The translations under genes and the position numbers were made by a program. Positions 1-5,996 of a stretch of DNA of 10,173 bases are shown here, one piece after another; the stretch's first letter is position 1, and the number at the start of each line of letters is the position of its first letter. The notes beneath the pieces are model-generated. The model was not told the DNA's origin. It saw nothing but the letters and a program-made list of their open reading frames with translations, and did not search any database. The DNA lies in contig JBAYFO010000085.1 in the NCBI GenBank assembly GCA_041667115.1, positions 1-10,173 on the forward strand, given 5' to 3'. The stretch is from UBA1563 sp041667115. GTDB taxonomy: Bacteria; Bacteroidota; Ignavibacteria; Ignavibacteriales; Ignavibacteriaceae.

Positions 1-1323
1 ATGGGTTTGATTATGCGGTTTATGGCAACCAAAAATGTTCATGAAGGAAGAAAAGCCGCAACAATAAATATCATTTTTATGCTTCCCCTTTCTGCTATAG
101 TAGTGGGCGGAGGTGGCTGGGTTGCAAAAGCTATGTCGGTAAAATTTCCCGGACTTATTCCCCCGGGAACTTCACCTGACAGTATCTTTGTAGTTATCTC
201 TAATATTTTAACCGGTCCCGGAGTATTTGGTTTTATTATTGCGGCAATTGCGGCGGCGCTCATGTCAACCGTTGCAACGTTGCTAAACGCGGCAGCCGCT
301 ATCTGGGTGAATGATGTTGATAAACCGGTAAGAATATGGCTGAAAAAAATTAAAAGAGAAGAACCGGTTGATGAAAAAAGAGCAATGGTCGTTGCCCGGA
401 CTGCAACGGTGGCTTTCACGTTGTTAGGAGTTTTAGCTGTCTATGCTTTTAGTTCCTATCCTACGGTTTATCAAGCCCATGCCTTTTTCCATGCAACATT
501 AACACCTCCCTTGATGGTCGCAATTTTCTTCGGCGTCTTCTGGAAAAAATTTACTCCGGCAGGATTAGTTACAACCGTAATCGGCGGTATTTCACTTATG
601 CTTTTGGGAAATAGATATCCGCTTGAATTAATTGCTCCGATCGCCCAGGGAACCCCTTACGATCCCGTGCATCCGTTTACCTATATGGCAGCGCTTTATA
701 ACTTGATCGTTTGTTCAGGGGTAGCGGTTTTAGCTACGTTGTTTCAAAGTCAATTAAAAAGAACTGCGAACAAAATTAAAAAGAGCGCACATCAGCATAG
801 AATTATGTACACGATGATTGCCTTTATTATTTTTATAGTTGTTTTTGATATTGCAACGGCATTGTTCCATCTTTCGTTAATAACTTTTATGCCTACATTT
901 ATGTTAAGTGTCCTGATGTCGGGTTTAGTTGCTCTCGTTACCACGTTCTACGTAAAATATAATCCTGAAGCGCAAACGCTTGGCTTAACTATCTGGTCTA
1001 TCCATCAGGCTAAGGAATGGTTTAAGGGAAGAAAGTTGAATGAGCGCGAAGGTGAAAATGTAAAAGCTGAATGGAAATTAGTTGAAACAGATAATGAAGA
1101 TATTATTAATTTCTCCAAACACGATATGCATAAAATGGCTGCTGAGCCCGGCGATCTGGTGTATATTTCCGATATGCGAAAATACTTGGGAGGATTGAAA
1201 TCTTGCCACACCGTTTACGGTGAACCACATAACGAAAAAGGTGTCGTCTATATCAGAAATCTCCATATCGGAAAAGGACTTTTCGTTAAAGGAAGAATAC
1301 TCGAAGCCGAAAAAGAAATGTAG
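1..1323 (+). CDS. Sodium:solute symporter (SSS family), 3' part of gene
   Basis: C-terminal 440 residues of a Na+-coupled solute transporter of the inner membrane; substrate not identifiable. The family signature is seen at about residues 77-100: a glycine/alanine-rich helix reading AAIAAALMSTVATLLNAAA followed by a short loop with ND. S89/T90 match the position where family members ligand Na+ in the LeuT-fold helix. Several further hydrophobic helices follow (about 130-155, 162-180, 185-203, 229-248, 266-290, 294-318), then a hydrophilic cytoplasmic tail of about 110 residues. Family members are usually 500-600 aa with 13 or so helices, and this piece starts mid-protein, so the ATG at position 1 is almost certainly an internal Met and the gene is cut by the window edge. 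It faces the minus-strand genes tail to tail and ends at a hairpin. Family confident; substrate unknown. Confidence 0.88.
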   Translation: MGLIMRFMATKNVHEGRKAATINIIFMLPLSAIVVGGGGWVAKAMSVKFPGLIPPGTSPDSIFVVISNILTGPGVFGFIIAAIAAALMSTVATLLNAAAAIWVNDVDKPVRIWLKKIKREEPVDEKRAMVVARTATVAFTLLGVLAVYAFSSYPTVYQAHAFFHATLTPPLMVAIFFGVFWKKFTPAGLVTTVIGGISLMLLGNRYPLELIAPIAQGTPYDPVHPFTYMAALYNLIVCSGVAVLATLFQSQLKRTANKIKKSAHQHRIMYTMIAFIIFIVVFDIATALFHLSLITFMPTFMLSVLMSGLVALVTTFYVKYNPEAQTLGLTIWSIHQAKEWFKGRKLNEREGENVKAEWKLVETDNEDIINFSKHDMHKMAAEPGDLVYISDMRKYLGGLKSCHTVYGEPHNEKGVVYIRNLHIGKGLFVKGRILEAEKEM

Positions 1324-1349
1324 TTCATTCAATTAGGAATTGACAATTA

Positions 1350-1386
1350 CGAATTAGGAATGGAAAAACTTTTCATTCCTAATTCG
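1350..1386 (+). terminator. Hairpin terminator after symporter gene
   Basis: A perfect 13-bp inverted repeat (1350-1362 CGAATTAGGAATG, 1374-1386 its reverse complement) encloses an A-run and a T-run that can extend the stem. It begins 27 bp after the symporter stop. No T-tract follows, so termination efficiency is unclear; because it is symmetric it may also stop transcripts arriving from the minus-strand toxin gene. A related direct repeat (AATTAGGAATTG) lies just before it at 1331-1342, so it may alternatively be a copy of a dispersed palindromic repeat. Confidence 0.5.
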
Positions 1387-1430
1387 TCCGGTTGTTAACG
1401 GGGTGAAGAGGTTCAGCGTACTTTTAAGTA

Positions 1431-1856
1431 CTACATGTTTATTTCAAGCATTACTGAAAAGTCGCTGATGCTTAACACTTCGATTTTGGGAAAATCTATT
1501 CTAGTTAAGACTTTGAAATGTTTATCGTTTGTAACTAAGAGGTGTGCATTTGCGTTTATTGCACAATCTACAAATTTATTATCGTCTGTATCCTCTTCAA
1601 TAAGATTCCAATTATAATAGACAGATGTTTTATAAACATTTGGTAAAATAAGAAGTGATTTTATAACATTGCGGGCAACCGTGGCATTATATTTTCGAGA
1701 AATGATTTCTTCATATTCCATCAATATCTCGTTCGTTATAAATAAGTCGTATTCATCAGAAACTAATTTATCATATATCAAATGATATTTTGATTTTGAT
1801 GAGATTGACACAAGCAAAACATTAGTATCGAGAACGACTTTAAGTCTATCCTTCAT
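1431..1856 (-). CDS. PIN-domain toxin of a toxin-antitoxin pair (COG1569-like)
   Basis: 141-aa single PIN domain, a predicted Mg2+-dependent ribonuclease. It opens with the family's first strand and acidic residue (VVLDTNVL, D10). It continues with an ILMEYEEI helix (E47 as second acid), a DDNKFVD segment (91-97) and LLVTNDKHF (D111), so all four acidic positions of the active site are present. Length fits the 'putative toxin component, PIN family' group (COG1569/TIGR00305). The start overlaps the end of the upstream antitoxin gene by 11 bp, typical of translationally coupled toxin-antitoxin pairs. The stop codon lies at the edge of a short palindrome (1418-1431). It is the last minus-strand gene of the cassette-like array, convergent with the symporter. 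Target RNA cannot be read from sequence. No sign of truncation. Confidence 0.82.
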   Translation of the reverse strand: MKDRLKVVLDTNVLLVSISSKSKYHLIYDKLVSDEYDLFITNEILMEYEEIISRKYNATVARNVIKSLLILPNVYKTSVYYNWNLIEEDTDDNKFVDCAINANAHLLVTNDKHFKVLTRIDFPKIEVLSISDFSVMLEINM

Positions 1857-2046
1857 TTAACCATGTATCCATAGTTTCATTTGAATATTTTTTCTCATCC
1901 CAAATCTTATCAACTTCTTTTGTAGCTTTTTGTGCGAAATACTTCCCCAAAACTATTTTAAGTTCCTTCAATTCCTCTTGTGAGAGATTTGTAGAATAAA
2001 GTTTCAGTAATTCTTCTTGCACATTGCTCAACGGTTGTGTTAACAT
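1846..2046 (-). CDS. Small antitoxin partner of the PIN toxin
   Basis: 66-aa charged, mainly helical protein just upstream of the PIN toxin and overlapping it by 11 bp. The N-terminal half (LSNVQEELLKLYSTNLSQEELKELKIVL) looks like an amphipathic helical dimerisation segment. The C-terminal half contains DKIWDEKKYSNETMDTWLNEG, an acidic/aromatic tail of the kind antitoxins use to cover a PIN active site. I infer the role from gene order, size and composition; no DNA-binding fold is certain. The start is preceded by an A-rich stretch rather than a clear Shine-Dalgarno, and a good promoter lies about 30-60 bp upstream, so the pair has its own promoter. Confidence 0.72.
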   Translation of the reverse strand: MLTQPLSNVQEELLKLYSTNLSQEELKELKIVLGKYFAQKATKEVDKIWDEKKYSNETMDTWLNEG

Positions 2047-2081
2047 AACTTTTATTTTTCCGTATTATTATTTGCTTATTA

Positions 2082-2110
2082 AATATATAACCATAATTAG
2101 ATAATTTCAA
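2082..2110 (-). promoter_or_regulatory. Predicted sigma70-type promoter of the PIN toxin-antitoxin pair
   Basis: Read on the minus strand: TTGAAA (2105-2110), 17-nt spacer, TATATT (2082-2087), each 5 of 6 to the classical -35/-10 consensus. Predicted transcription start near 2075 gives a leader of about 30 nt. The region is AT-rich, so chance matches are possible, and FCB bacteria often use a different promoter consensus. Confidence 0.4.
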
Positions 2111-2122
2111 TAACAAACTTAG

Positions 2123-2390
2123 TACCAACTGCGTGGTATCATGCTTTGCATGACAGGTTGTTAAAATCCAATACTGCCGGATTAATTATTTATAGATTTC
2201 CACTTTCTTTTTACGTAAGCAAAACGAATTATTTAATTATTAAATTTCTACACACCCAAAATGACGAAGTTACTCTCCTCTCAAAATCGGGATATCCATC
2301 CGCATTCATTTATAAAAAACGCTCAAAATCTTCTCGACCATTTCAATCATTTATATCTTCAAAACTGTATTTACCTTTGTTTGAGTGTTA
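2123..2390 (-). repeat. attC-like repeat, copy A (between YdeI-like gene and antitoxin)
   Basis: Copy A of the cassette-boundary repeat. Its left end (ACCAACTGCGTGG) is a degraded version of the CTAACGGCGTG end seen in other copies. Next comes the hairpin TCATGC-TTT-GCATGA (2139-2153), then the shared block TTGTTAAAATCCAATACTGCC (about 2158-2178). After a divergent stretch comes the second shared block, ACCCAAAATGACGAAGTTACTCTCC and ATCGGGATATCC (about 2247-2297). The right end is weak (GTTACTT near 2387). A + strand open frame crosses it, but the same segment carries stops or frameshifts in the other copies, so it is not coding. Confidence 0.6.
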
Positions 2391-2391
2391 C

Positions 2392-2424
2392 TTGCGTTCA
2401 CAAAAGGAGTTCGGATGAACGCAA
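2392..2424. repeat. Inverted repeat (9-bp perfect stem)
   Basis: TTGCGTTCA (2392-2400) and its reverse complement (2416-2424) flank a 15-nt loop. It lies at the decayed right end of repeat copy A, between it and the YdeI-like gene's stop. A second small hairpin, CCTGC...GCAGG, lies at about 2472-2487, close to that stop. Neither has a T-tract on the minus strand, so I do not call them terminators. The rest of 2425-2493 holds nothing I recognise. Confidence 0.45.
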
Positions 2425-2493
2425 AGTGAAATAATATCTTTAAGTATGATTAATCTATTTTCTCTTTCCTTCCTGCAGTCGAGCAGGGGACTA

Positions 2494-3105
2494 TTAATCA
2501 TTTAATCCCTTTCCATTAAGAATTTGCTGCATACATTTTTCAATCCTCGACTCCCGTGTTTTGGATTGTTTGGGTGTAGAAAAATAAAGGATGTATGCCC
2601 TTTGCCGTCCCGGTGTTAATGTATCAAAAGCAGTTTTCAATAGAGGGTTTGCAGCTAACTTCTTTTTAAATTCTTCAGGGATTATGAATTCCGCAGTCTT
2701 CTTAAAATCCACTTTCAACCCTGCTTTTTCCACTTCAATGGCTTCATGGATATAGGTTTTCAAGATGGTTTCCATCTTAACTATTTCCTGAACATTGGTG
2801 AACCGTATCTGGCGCGCAGCCTGCACATTCTTCGTTTGTTGGATTAGAATACCACTGCTATTATTTAACAAGGCTCCTTTGAAAAACAGAAGCGCACAGT
2901 ATTCTTTAAATCCATGTATTAAAACTATGTTTTGTTTCTGCCTCCCCTCTGAGGCGGGAAATGTGTAACAAGGTACTCCCCACTTCAATTCTTCGGTCAG
3001 CTGGCAGTCGAGAATGATCATTCTCAGTTTCTCAAATTCTTCATGCCATTGTTTGGTTTTACTTAAATATGCATCAACCTTAGGATTCATTTTACTCTTT
3101 TTCAT
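2494..3105 (-). CDS. DUF1801 / YdeI (OmdA) family protein
   Basis: 203-aa cytoplasmic protein with two recognisable parts. Residues about 20-118 are a DUF1801-type fold, with ELKWGVPCY (39-47) and a GFKEYCALLFFKGALL stretch. Residues about 135-200 are the YdeI/OmdA tail, with LAANPLLKTAFDTLTPGRQR, YFSTPKQSKTRESRIEKC and the ending ILNGKGLND. This is the 'YdeI/OmpD-associated' (bacteriocin-protection) family; the molecular activity is not established. The gene is full length and fills the space between repeat copies A and B, with its ATG 42 bp from the core 7-mer of copy B. No clear Shine-Dalgarno precedes it. Typical single-gene accessory cassette content. Confidence 0.82.
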   Translation of the reverse strand: MKKSKMNPKVDAYLSKTKQWHEEFEKLRMIILDCQLTEELKWGVPCYTFPASEGRQKQNIVLIHGFKEYCALLFFKGALLNNSSGILIQQTKNVQAARQIRFTNVQEIVKMETILKTYIHEAIEVEKAGLKVDFKKTAEFIIPEEFKKKLAANPLLKTAFDTLTPGRQRAYILYFSTPKQSKTRESRIEKCMQQILNGKGLND

Positions 3106-3147
3106 AGTTTGTTACTTTAATTTGTTTATATACCATCAATTATAAGC

Positions 3148-3340
3148 CCCTAACGGTGTGCTATCACGCTTAGCGTGACAAGTTGTTAAAATCCAGTACT
3201 GCCAATATTATTTATTAATAATCTCCATACCCAAAATCACGAAGTTATTATCCTCTTAAATCGGAATATCCTTCCGCCTTCATTTACACAAACAAGCTAA
3301 ACGTTTTGGTTACTCTATTACTTTGCAACGGGTGTTAGGT
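3148..3340 (-). repeat. attC-like repeat, copy B
   Basis: 193 bp. Read on the minus strand it starts with ACCTAAC (3334-3340, RYYYAAC type) 18 bp after the beta-rich protein's stop and ends with GTTAGGG (3148-3154), 42 bp before the YdeI-like start. It carries the full set of shared blocks: hairpin TCACGC-TTA-GCGTGA (3164-3178), TTGTTAAAATCCAGTACTGCC (about 3183-3203), ACCCAAAATCACGAAGTTATTATCC through ATCGGAATATCC (about 3228-3271), and TTACACAAACAAGCTAAAC (3284-3302), which is also in copy E. Terminal 6-mers CCTAAC/GTTAGG are complementary. Most complete copy together with E. Confidence 0.72.
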
Positions 3341-3358
3341 TGCTCATATAAAACAATT

Positions 3359-3811
3359 CTATAATGAAACGTATTTATGTTGAGTGAACCGTTTCCAGCC
3401 TTTTTTATTTTTAGCTTCCACAGCCCAATTAAATCCTCCTTCAGTGTTTGGCCAATAGATCATTCGAGCAAGACCAGCCGGCATTTCTGCTTCGAATACA
3501 ATTGCTTGTGGATCTATCTCTTTTCCATCGGCAATTACACCTTCTGATTTCTTACCATCTGATGTGAATGACCAAAATGATAATTTGCTATTGCTTACAC
3601 CATAAATTGCGAACTCTTCATAGACTTTATTGCCAAACTCCCACTTTGCTATAAGTTGAACATACTTATCTCTTAGTATTGGTGTAAATGTTCGAGTACA
3701 ACGAACTTTACCCATTGGGGAGTCTGCACTTGCTTGCCATGAACCAAATAATGGTTTTAAAATACCGAGTTTACCCGGACCCTTTTTCCAAGAATTATTT
3801 ATATCCTTCAT
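3359..3811 (-). CDS. Uncharacterised beta-rich protein, possibly DUF1579/lipocalin-like
   Basis: 150-aa soluble protein without signal peptide or membrane segment. It alternates short hydrophobic and charged stretches as in an antiparallel barrel: LFGSWQASADSP (about 21-32), VRCTRTFTPIL, YVQLIAKWEFGNKVYEEFAIYGV, LSFWSFTSDGKKSEGV, and a final WKRFTQHKY. The early GSW and the W/F-rich strands recall DUF1579 or other lipocalin-like families that bind small hydrophobic ligands, but I cannot place it firmly and no catalytic residues stand out. The gene is intact. It sits alone between repeat copies B and C, with the stop 18 bp from one core 7-mer and the start 31 bp from the other. Function unknown. 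Confidence 0.6.
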   Translation of the reverse strand: MKDINNSWKKGPGKLGILKPLFGSWQASADSPMGKVRCTRTFTPILRDKYVQLIAKWEFGNKVYEEFAIYGVSNSKLSFWSFTSDGKKSEGVIADGKEIDPQAIVFEAEMPAGLARMIYWPNTEGGFNWAVEAKNKKGWKRFTQHKYVSL

Positions 3812-3842
3812 GTTTTATTCTTTCTTTAATTTATAAAATGAC

Positions 3843-4092
3843 ACCTAACGGCGTGTTATCACGCTTAACGTGACAAGTTATTAAAATCCAAACACTGCCA
3901 AATTAATTATTAATAGATTTCCATTTTATTACCGTATTAAAAGTTTACTCATAACTACCAGGTTTATTACCTTTTTTTAAATCTTTTTTGAGTTGAGGGA
4001 TTTTCATATGCTTTTCAAAATCCCTTCAATATTTTATACCTTTTCCAGCCGGTATTCAAACTCTAGTAGTCGTCAATAGAAGCTGGTTAGGT
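3843..4092 (-). repeat. attC-like repeat, copy C (centre replaced)
   Basis: 250 bp with perfect 7-bp terminal inverted repeats: ACCTAAC at 3843-3849 and GTTAGGT at 4086-4092. The methyltransferase-like gene stops 8 bp beyond the right end; the beta-rich gene starts 31 bp beyond the left end. The left part matches copies A and B: hairpin TCACGC-TTA-ACGTGA, one pair broken, at 3859-3873, then the TTAAAATCCAAACACTGCC block. The second shared block (ATCGGGATATCC) is absent. Instead there is a different stem: AGGGATTTT (3996-4004) pairs with AAAATCCCT (4017-4025). The repeat is therefore a mosaic: ends and first block kept, centre exchanged. Confidence 0.65.
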
Positions 4093-4100
4093 ATTTTTTA

Positions 4101-4670
4101 TTAATAAATATAAGGAACAAACATCTTGGTCTTTTTCATATACTCTAAATAAGATTTCCCGAAGAAATTAATATTCTCTTTTTCTTCTACTTTTGCCGTT
4201 AGAATTAAGAACAATATTATAATAACAATTAAGAGAAGAGTAATACCAGATATATTTTTAAGTAGAGCACCTAAACATAAAAACAAAAGAGAACTATACA
4301 TTGGATGTCTTATATACTTGTAAACGCCATCTTTAACTAAAGTAACAGTACTTTCAAATGCAAATTTAGTGGAATTATTCTCTCTTTTCTTAGAACCGCC
4401 AATCTTCTTTAAGGAAGATATGCTTTGGATAATAAGATAAAGTGAAATGAGGAGTAGAACCCATGAGAATATCTGGTGAAGAGAAAATGGATTTACATAC
4501 CAGTATGGGATATTTAATAAAACCAAAGCAAGGGTAAACTCAAACACAAAAAACCTATAAAATCCATGAACCTTAAAATTTCGCAAAGATTTTTTAGAGA
4601 CAAGAATTATAATAATAGTTCCTAATGAAAAAATAGTTAATTGAACTATTGACATAAGATTCATAATCAT
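4101..4670 (-). CDS. Membrane protein of the isoprenylcysteine carboxyl methyltransferase (ICMT/NnrU/PEMT-like) family
   Basis: 189-aa integral membrane protein with about five hydrophobic helices (near 5-25, 38-58, 65-86, 124-142, 141-160). The C-terminal half carries the family hallmark VKDGVYKYIRHPMY (RHPMY at 121-125), then a paired EE (162-163) and FFGKSYLEY (169-177) before a final VPY. In the family these residues bind S-adenosylmethionine at the membrane surface. Substrates range from isoprenylated cysteine to phospholipids; which applies here cannot be read. The chosen ATG is followed two codons later by another ATG; both fit. The gene is full length, alone between repeat copies C and D, and looks like an ordinary accessory cassette. 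Methylation of a lipid or small membrane substrate is the best guess. Confidence 0.8.
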   Translation of the reverse strand: MIMNLMSIVQLTIFSLGTIIIILVSKKSLRNFKVHGFYRFFVFEFTLALVLLNIPYWYVNPFSLHQIFSWVLLLISLYLIIQSISSLKKIGGSKKRENNSTKFAFESTVTLVKDGVYKYIRHPMYSSLLFLCLGALLKNISGITLLLIVIIILFLILTAKVEEKENINFFGKSYLEYMKKTKMFVPYIY

Positions 4671-4685
4671 TCCACAATTCTAAAT

Positions 4686-4747
4686 GCCTTACGGCGTATT
4701 ATCTCGCCTTGCGTGATAGGTTGTTAGAACCCAACACCGGCGTATTA
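4686..4747 (-). repeat. attC-like repeat, copy D (short)
   Basis: Only the first block of the family is present. On the minus strand it ends in GTAAGGC (4686-4692, one mismatch to GTTRRRY), preceded by TACGCC and by the internal hairpin (TCTCGC-CTT-GCGTGA, imperfect, 4702-4716). Its other half reads TTCTAACAACC. It is about 60 bp, and the 62-aa gene's stop follows within 7 bp. This short copy suggests that the functional unit may be just TTnTAAC-hairpin-CGCCGTTAGG, with longer copies carrying extra sequence. Confidence 0.55.
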
Positions 4748-4753
4748 TTTCTC

Positions 4754-4942
4754 TTATTTATATTTCTTAAAATTATATCGCGCGGCTATTTTTGCTTTCT
4801 CTTCCGGCGAAAGCTCCGTAAAATATTTCTTCCAACCTGGGCAAAAGTTGATGTGCCATCGCCAGAATCGTCCGGCAAAAGACTTAGGCTTGTTATCATA
4901 CTTTGCCCTCATTGTGCATTCACTACATTTGCTTTCAGTCAT
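4754..4942 (-). CDS. 62-aa Cys-rich protein with CxxC, predicted metal-binding
   Basis: Small basic protein. C6-x-x-C9 near the N-terminus together with H30 and C34 (WRWHINFCPGWKKY) would form a C2HC zinc or iron site. The middle is unusually rich in aromatic and basic residues (KPKSFAGRFWRWH), and the C-terminal third is a charged helix (SPEEKAKIAARYNF). A GGAG Shine-Dalgarno lies 7 nt before the ATG, which supports it as a real gene. It is alone between repeat copies D and E. I recall similar short proteins annotated only as hypothetical; no function is known to me. Nucleic-acid or protein binding is possible but unproven. Confidence 0.65.
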   Translation of the reverse strand: MTESKCSECTMRAKYDNKPKSFAGRFWRWHINFCPGWKKYFTELSPEEKAKIAARYNFKKYK

Positions 4943-4978
4943 TTTAACTCTCCATTATTTAATAAGATTTTTTTCTCA

Positions 4979-5167
4979 GTTTAACGGCGTACCATAACGC
5001 TATTATTACAAATTGTTAAAATCTCCATACCAAGAGTGACGAAGTTACTCTCCTCTAAAATCGGGATATCCTTTCGCCTTTAATTAATTTACACAAACAA
5101 GCTAAACTTTTCGGCTATACCCTTACTCCGCAACTTGTGTGAGTTCATTAACAGACGCGGGTTAGGT
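4979..5167 (-). repeat. attC-like repeat, copy E
   Basis: 189 bp. On the minus strand it begins with ACCTAAC (5161-5167) directly followed by CCGCGT and ends with ACGCC-GTTAAAC (4979-4985). Thus both the outer arms (TAAC/GTTA) and the inner arms (GCGT/ACGC) can pair, as R and L boxes do in integron attC sites. The stop codon of the 70-aa gene lies inside the right core 7-mer. The hairpin next to the left end is degraded, but the block with ATGACGAAGTTACTCTCC-like sequence, ATCGGGATATCC and TTACACAAACAAGCTAAAC (about 5022-5107) closely matches copy B. Confidence 0.72.
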
Positions 5168-5374
5168 GCTATTTTTTCGATTTTTAATATTTATATGTTT
5201 TTTAATAATCTCTTTCATTTCTTTATGCTCAGATATTAAATCAGAGTCTATAAGTTTAGTATTAAAATCATCAATCCCATTAATATTTCCTTTTTTCAAT
5301 TGAAGTAAAGAATCAATAGAAAGGGATAAACAAAGATTATCAAGATATGTTTTCTGTTCTTGTGTTAATGCCAT
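5162..5374 (-). CDS. 70-aa protein of unknown function, second gene of a two-gene cassette
   Basis: Short, charged, helical protein (MALTQEQKTYLDNLCLSL...; C-terminal EHKEMKEIIKKHINIKNRKNS). No motif recognised. It follows the DUF4145 gene with only 10 bp between them and has its own AAAGG Shine-Dalgarno six bases before the ATG, so the two are very probably co-transcribed. Its TAA stop lies within the core 7-mer of repeat copy E (GTTAGGT). A small partner directly after a zinc-ribbon/DUF4145 protein could be an immunity or regulatory protein, but that is only suggested by the arrangement. Confidence 0.6.
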   Translation of the reverse strand: MALTQEQKTYLDNLCLSLSIDSLLQLKKGNINGIDDFNTKLIDSDLISEHKEMKEIIKKHINIKNRKNST

Positions 5375-5384
5375 AAGTTGCCTT

Positions 5385-5975
5385 TCATTTTTTTTCTTCA
5401 GGGATTATTTTTCGCTTAATTCTATTAGGAAATTCGTATATAAACTTTAATAACATTTCAAGAAAAATTATTAATTCTTCGGCGTCTCCCTTTCCCATAA
5501 TAATAATTTCGTGCGTAGCTTCATTTCCTTTCTTTCTAATATGGTCTACCCAATCTTCTCCACCAGGCGGAACATATCCCTTTTCAGCTAAAAACTTAAC
5601 ATATTCGGCAAAAGACAATCCCTCCTTAGCTCCTTTTGAAACAGCAATATTCATTAGTAATTTTCGTGAACATAATACTGAAGCAGTATATGAATTAGTA
5701 GAACAACATTTTCTTGCTTCAGAATATAAATCTTTGACCGTTTCATCTGTCACATCCAAAACTTCTTCACCCATACTTGGCCCAGGATATTGTGTACCTT
5801 TTTCATCAAAATAATTTAATCTTCCACATTTATGACAATAATATAGTTGTACGGGTCTACCGGTAGGATTATGTACACCATTATATCCTTTTTCACTTTG
5901 AATATGAGCATTACAAAATCCACAAATGATTTCTTTTGAGCTTTGATTATTTATATTGCCCCAATTTATTATCAT
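5385..5975 (-). CDS. Zinc-ribbon plus DUF4145 (HEPN-like) protein
   Basis: 196 aa. The N-terminal zinc ribbon is formed by C18-x-x-C21 and C47-x-x-C50 (CGFC, CHKCGR). After a linker, residues about 80-185 form a helical DUF4145 domain. Its hallmarks are ARKCCSTNSYTASVLCSRKLL (87-107) and RKKGNEATHEI, with R147, N151 and H155. DUF4145 is related to the HEPN fold, many members of which are ribonucleases in defence and toxin-antitoxin systems, and it is often linked to restriction systems. The R-x-x-G-N-x-A-x-H motif is the likely functional site, but nuclease activity is not shown. A strong AAGGAG ribosome site (about 5983-5988) precedes the ATG, 21 bp from the core 7-mer of copy F. It is the lead gene of a two-gene cassette with the 70-aa protein. 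Family call good, role inferred. Confidence 0.8.
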   Translation of the reverse strand: MIINWGNINNQSSKEIICGFCNAHIQSEKGYNGVHNPTGRPVQLYYCHKCGRLNYFDEKGTQYPGPSMGEEVLDVTDETVKDLYSEARKCCSTNSYTASVLCSRKLLMNIAVSKGAKEGLSFAEYVKFLAEKGYVPPGGEDWVDHIRKKGNEATHEIIIMGKGDAEELIIFLEMLLKFIYEFPNRIKRKIIPEEKK

Positions 5976-5996
5976 TTATTTACTCCTTTATTTGGC

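Noticed and set aside
39..419. Antisense open frame within the symporter gene, and similar antisense frames at 1005-1332, 3688-3873, 6261-6503 and 6595-6843
   Set aside because: Each lies opposite a well-supported gene and shows no family motif or separate signals.
2146..2418. + strand open frame across repeat copy A, with related frames at 4709-4984 and 6012-6209 sharing RLLKSNTAGLIIYRFP-like sequence
   Set aside because: The similarity comes from the shared repeat. The same stretch is broken by stops in copy B and a frameshift in copy C, and there is no ribosome site, so the frames are by-products of the repeat.
3996..4025. Rho-independent terminator for the methyltransferase-like gene
   Set aside because: The stem is good, but on the minus strand it is followed by CAACTCAAAAAAG rather than a T-tract. 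I describe it as part of repeat copy C.
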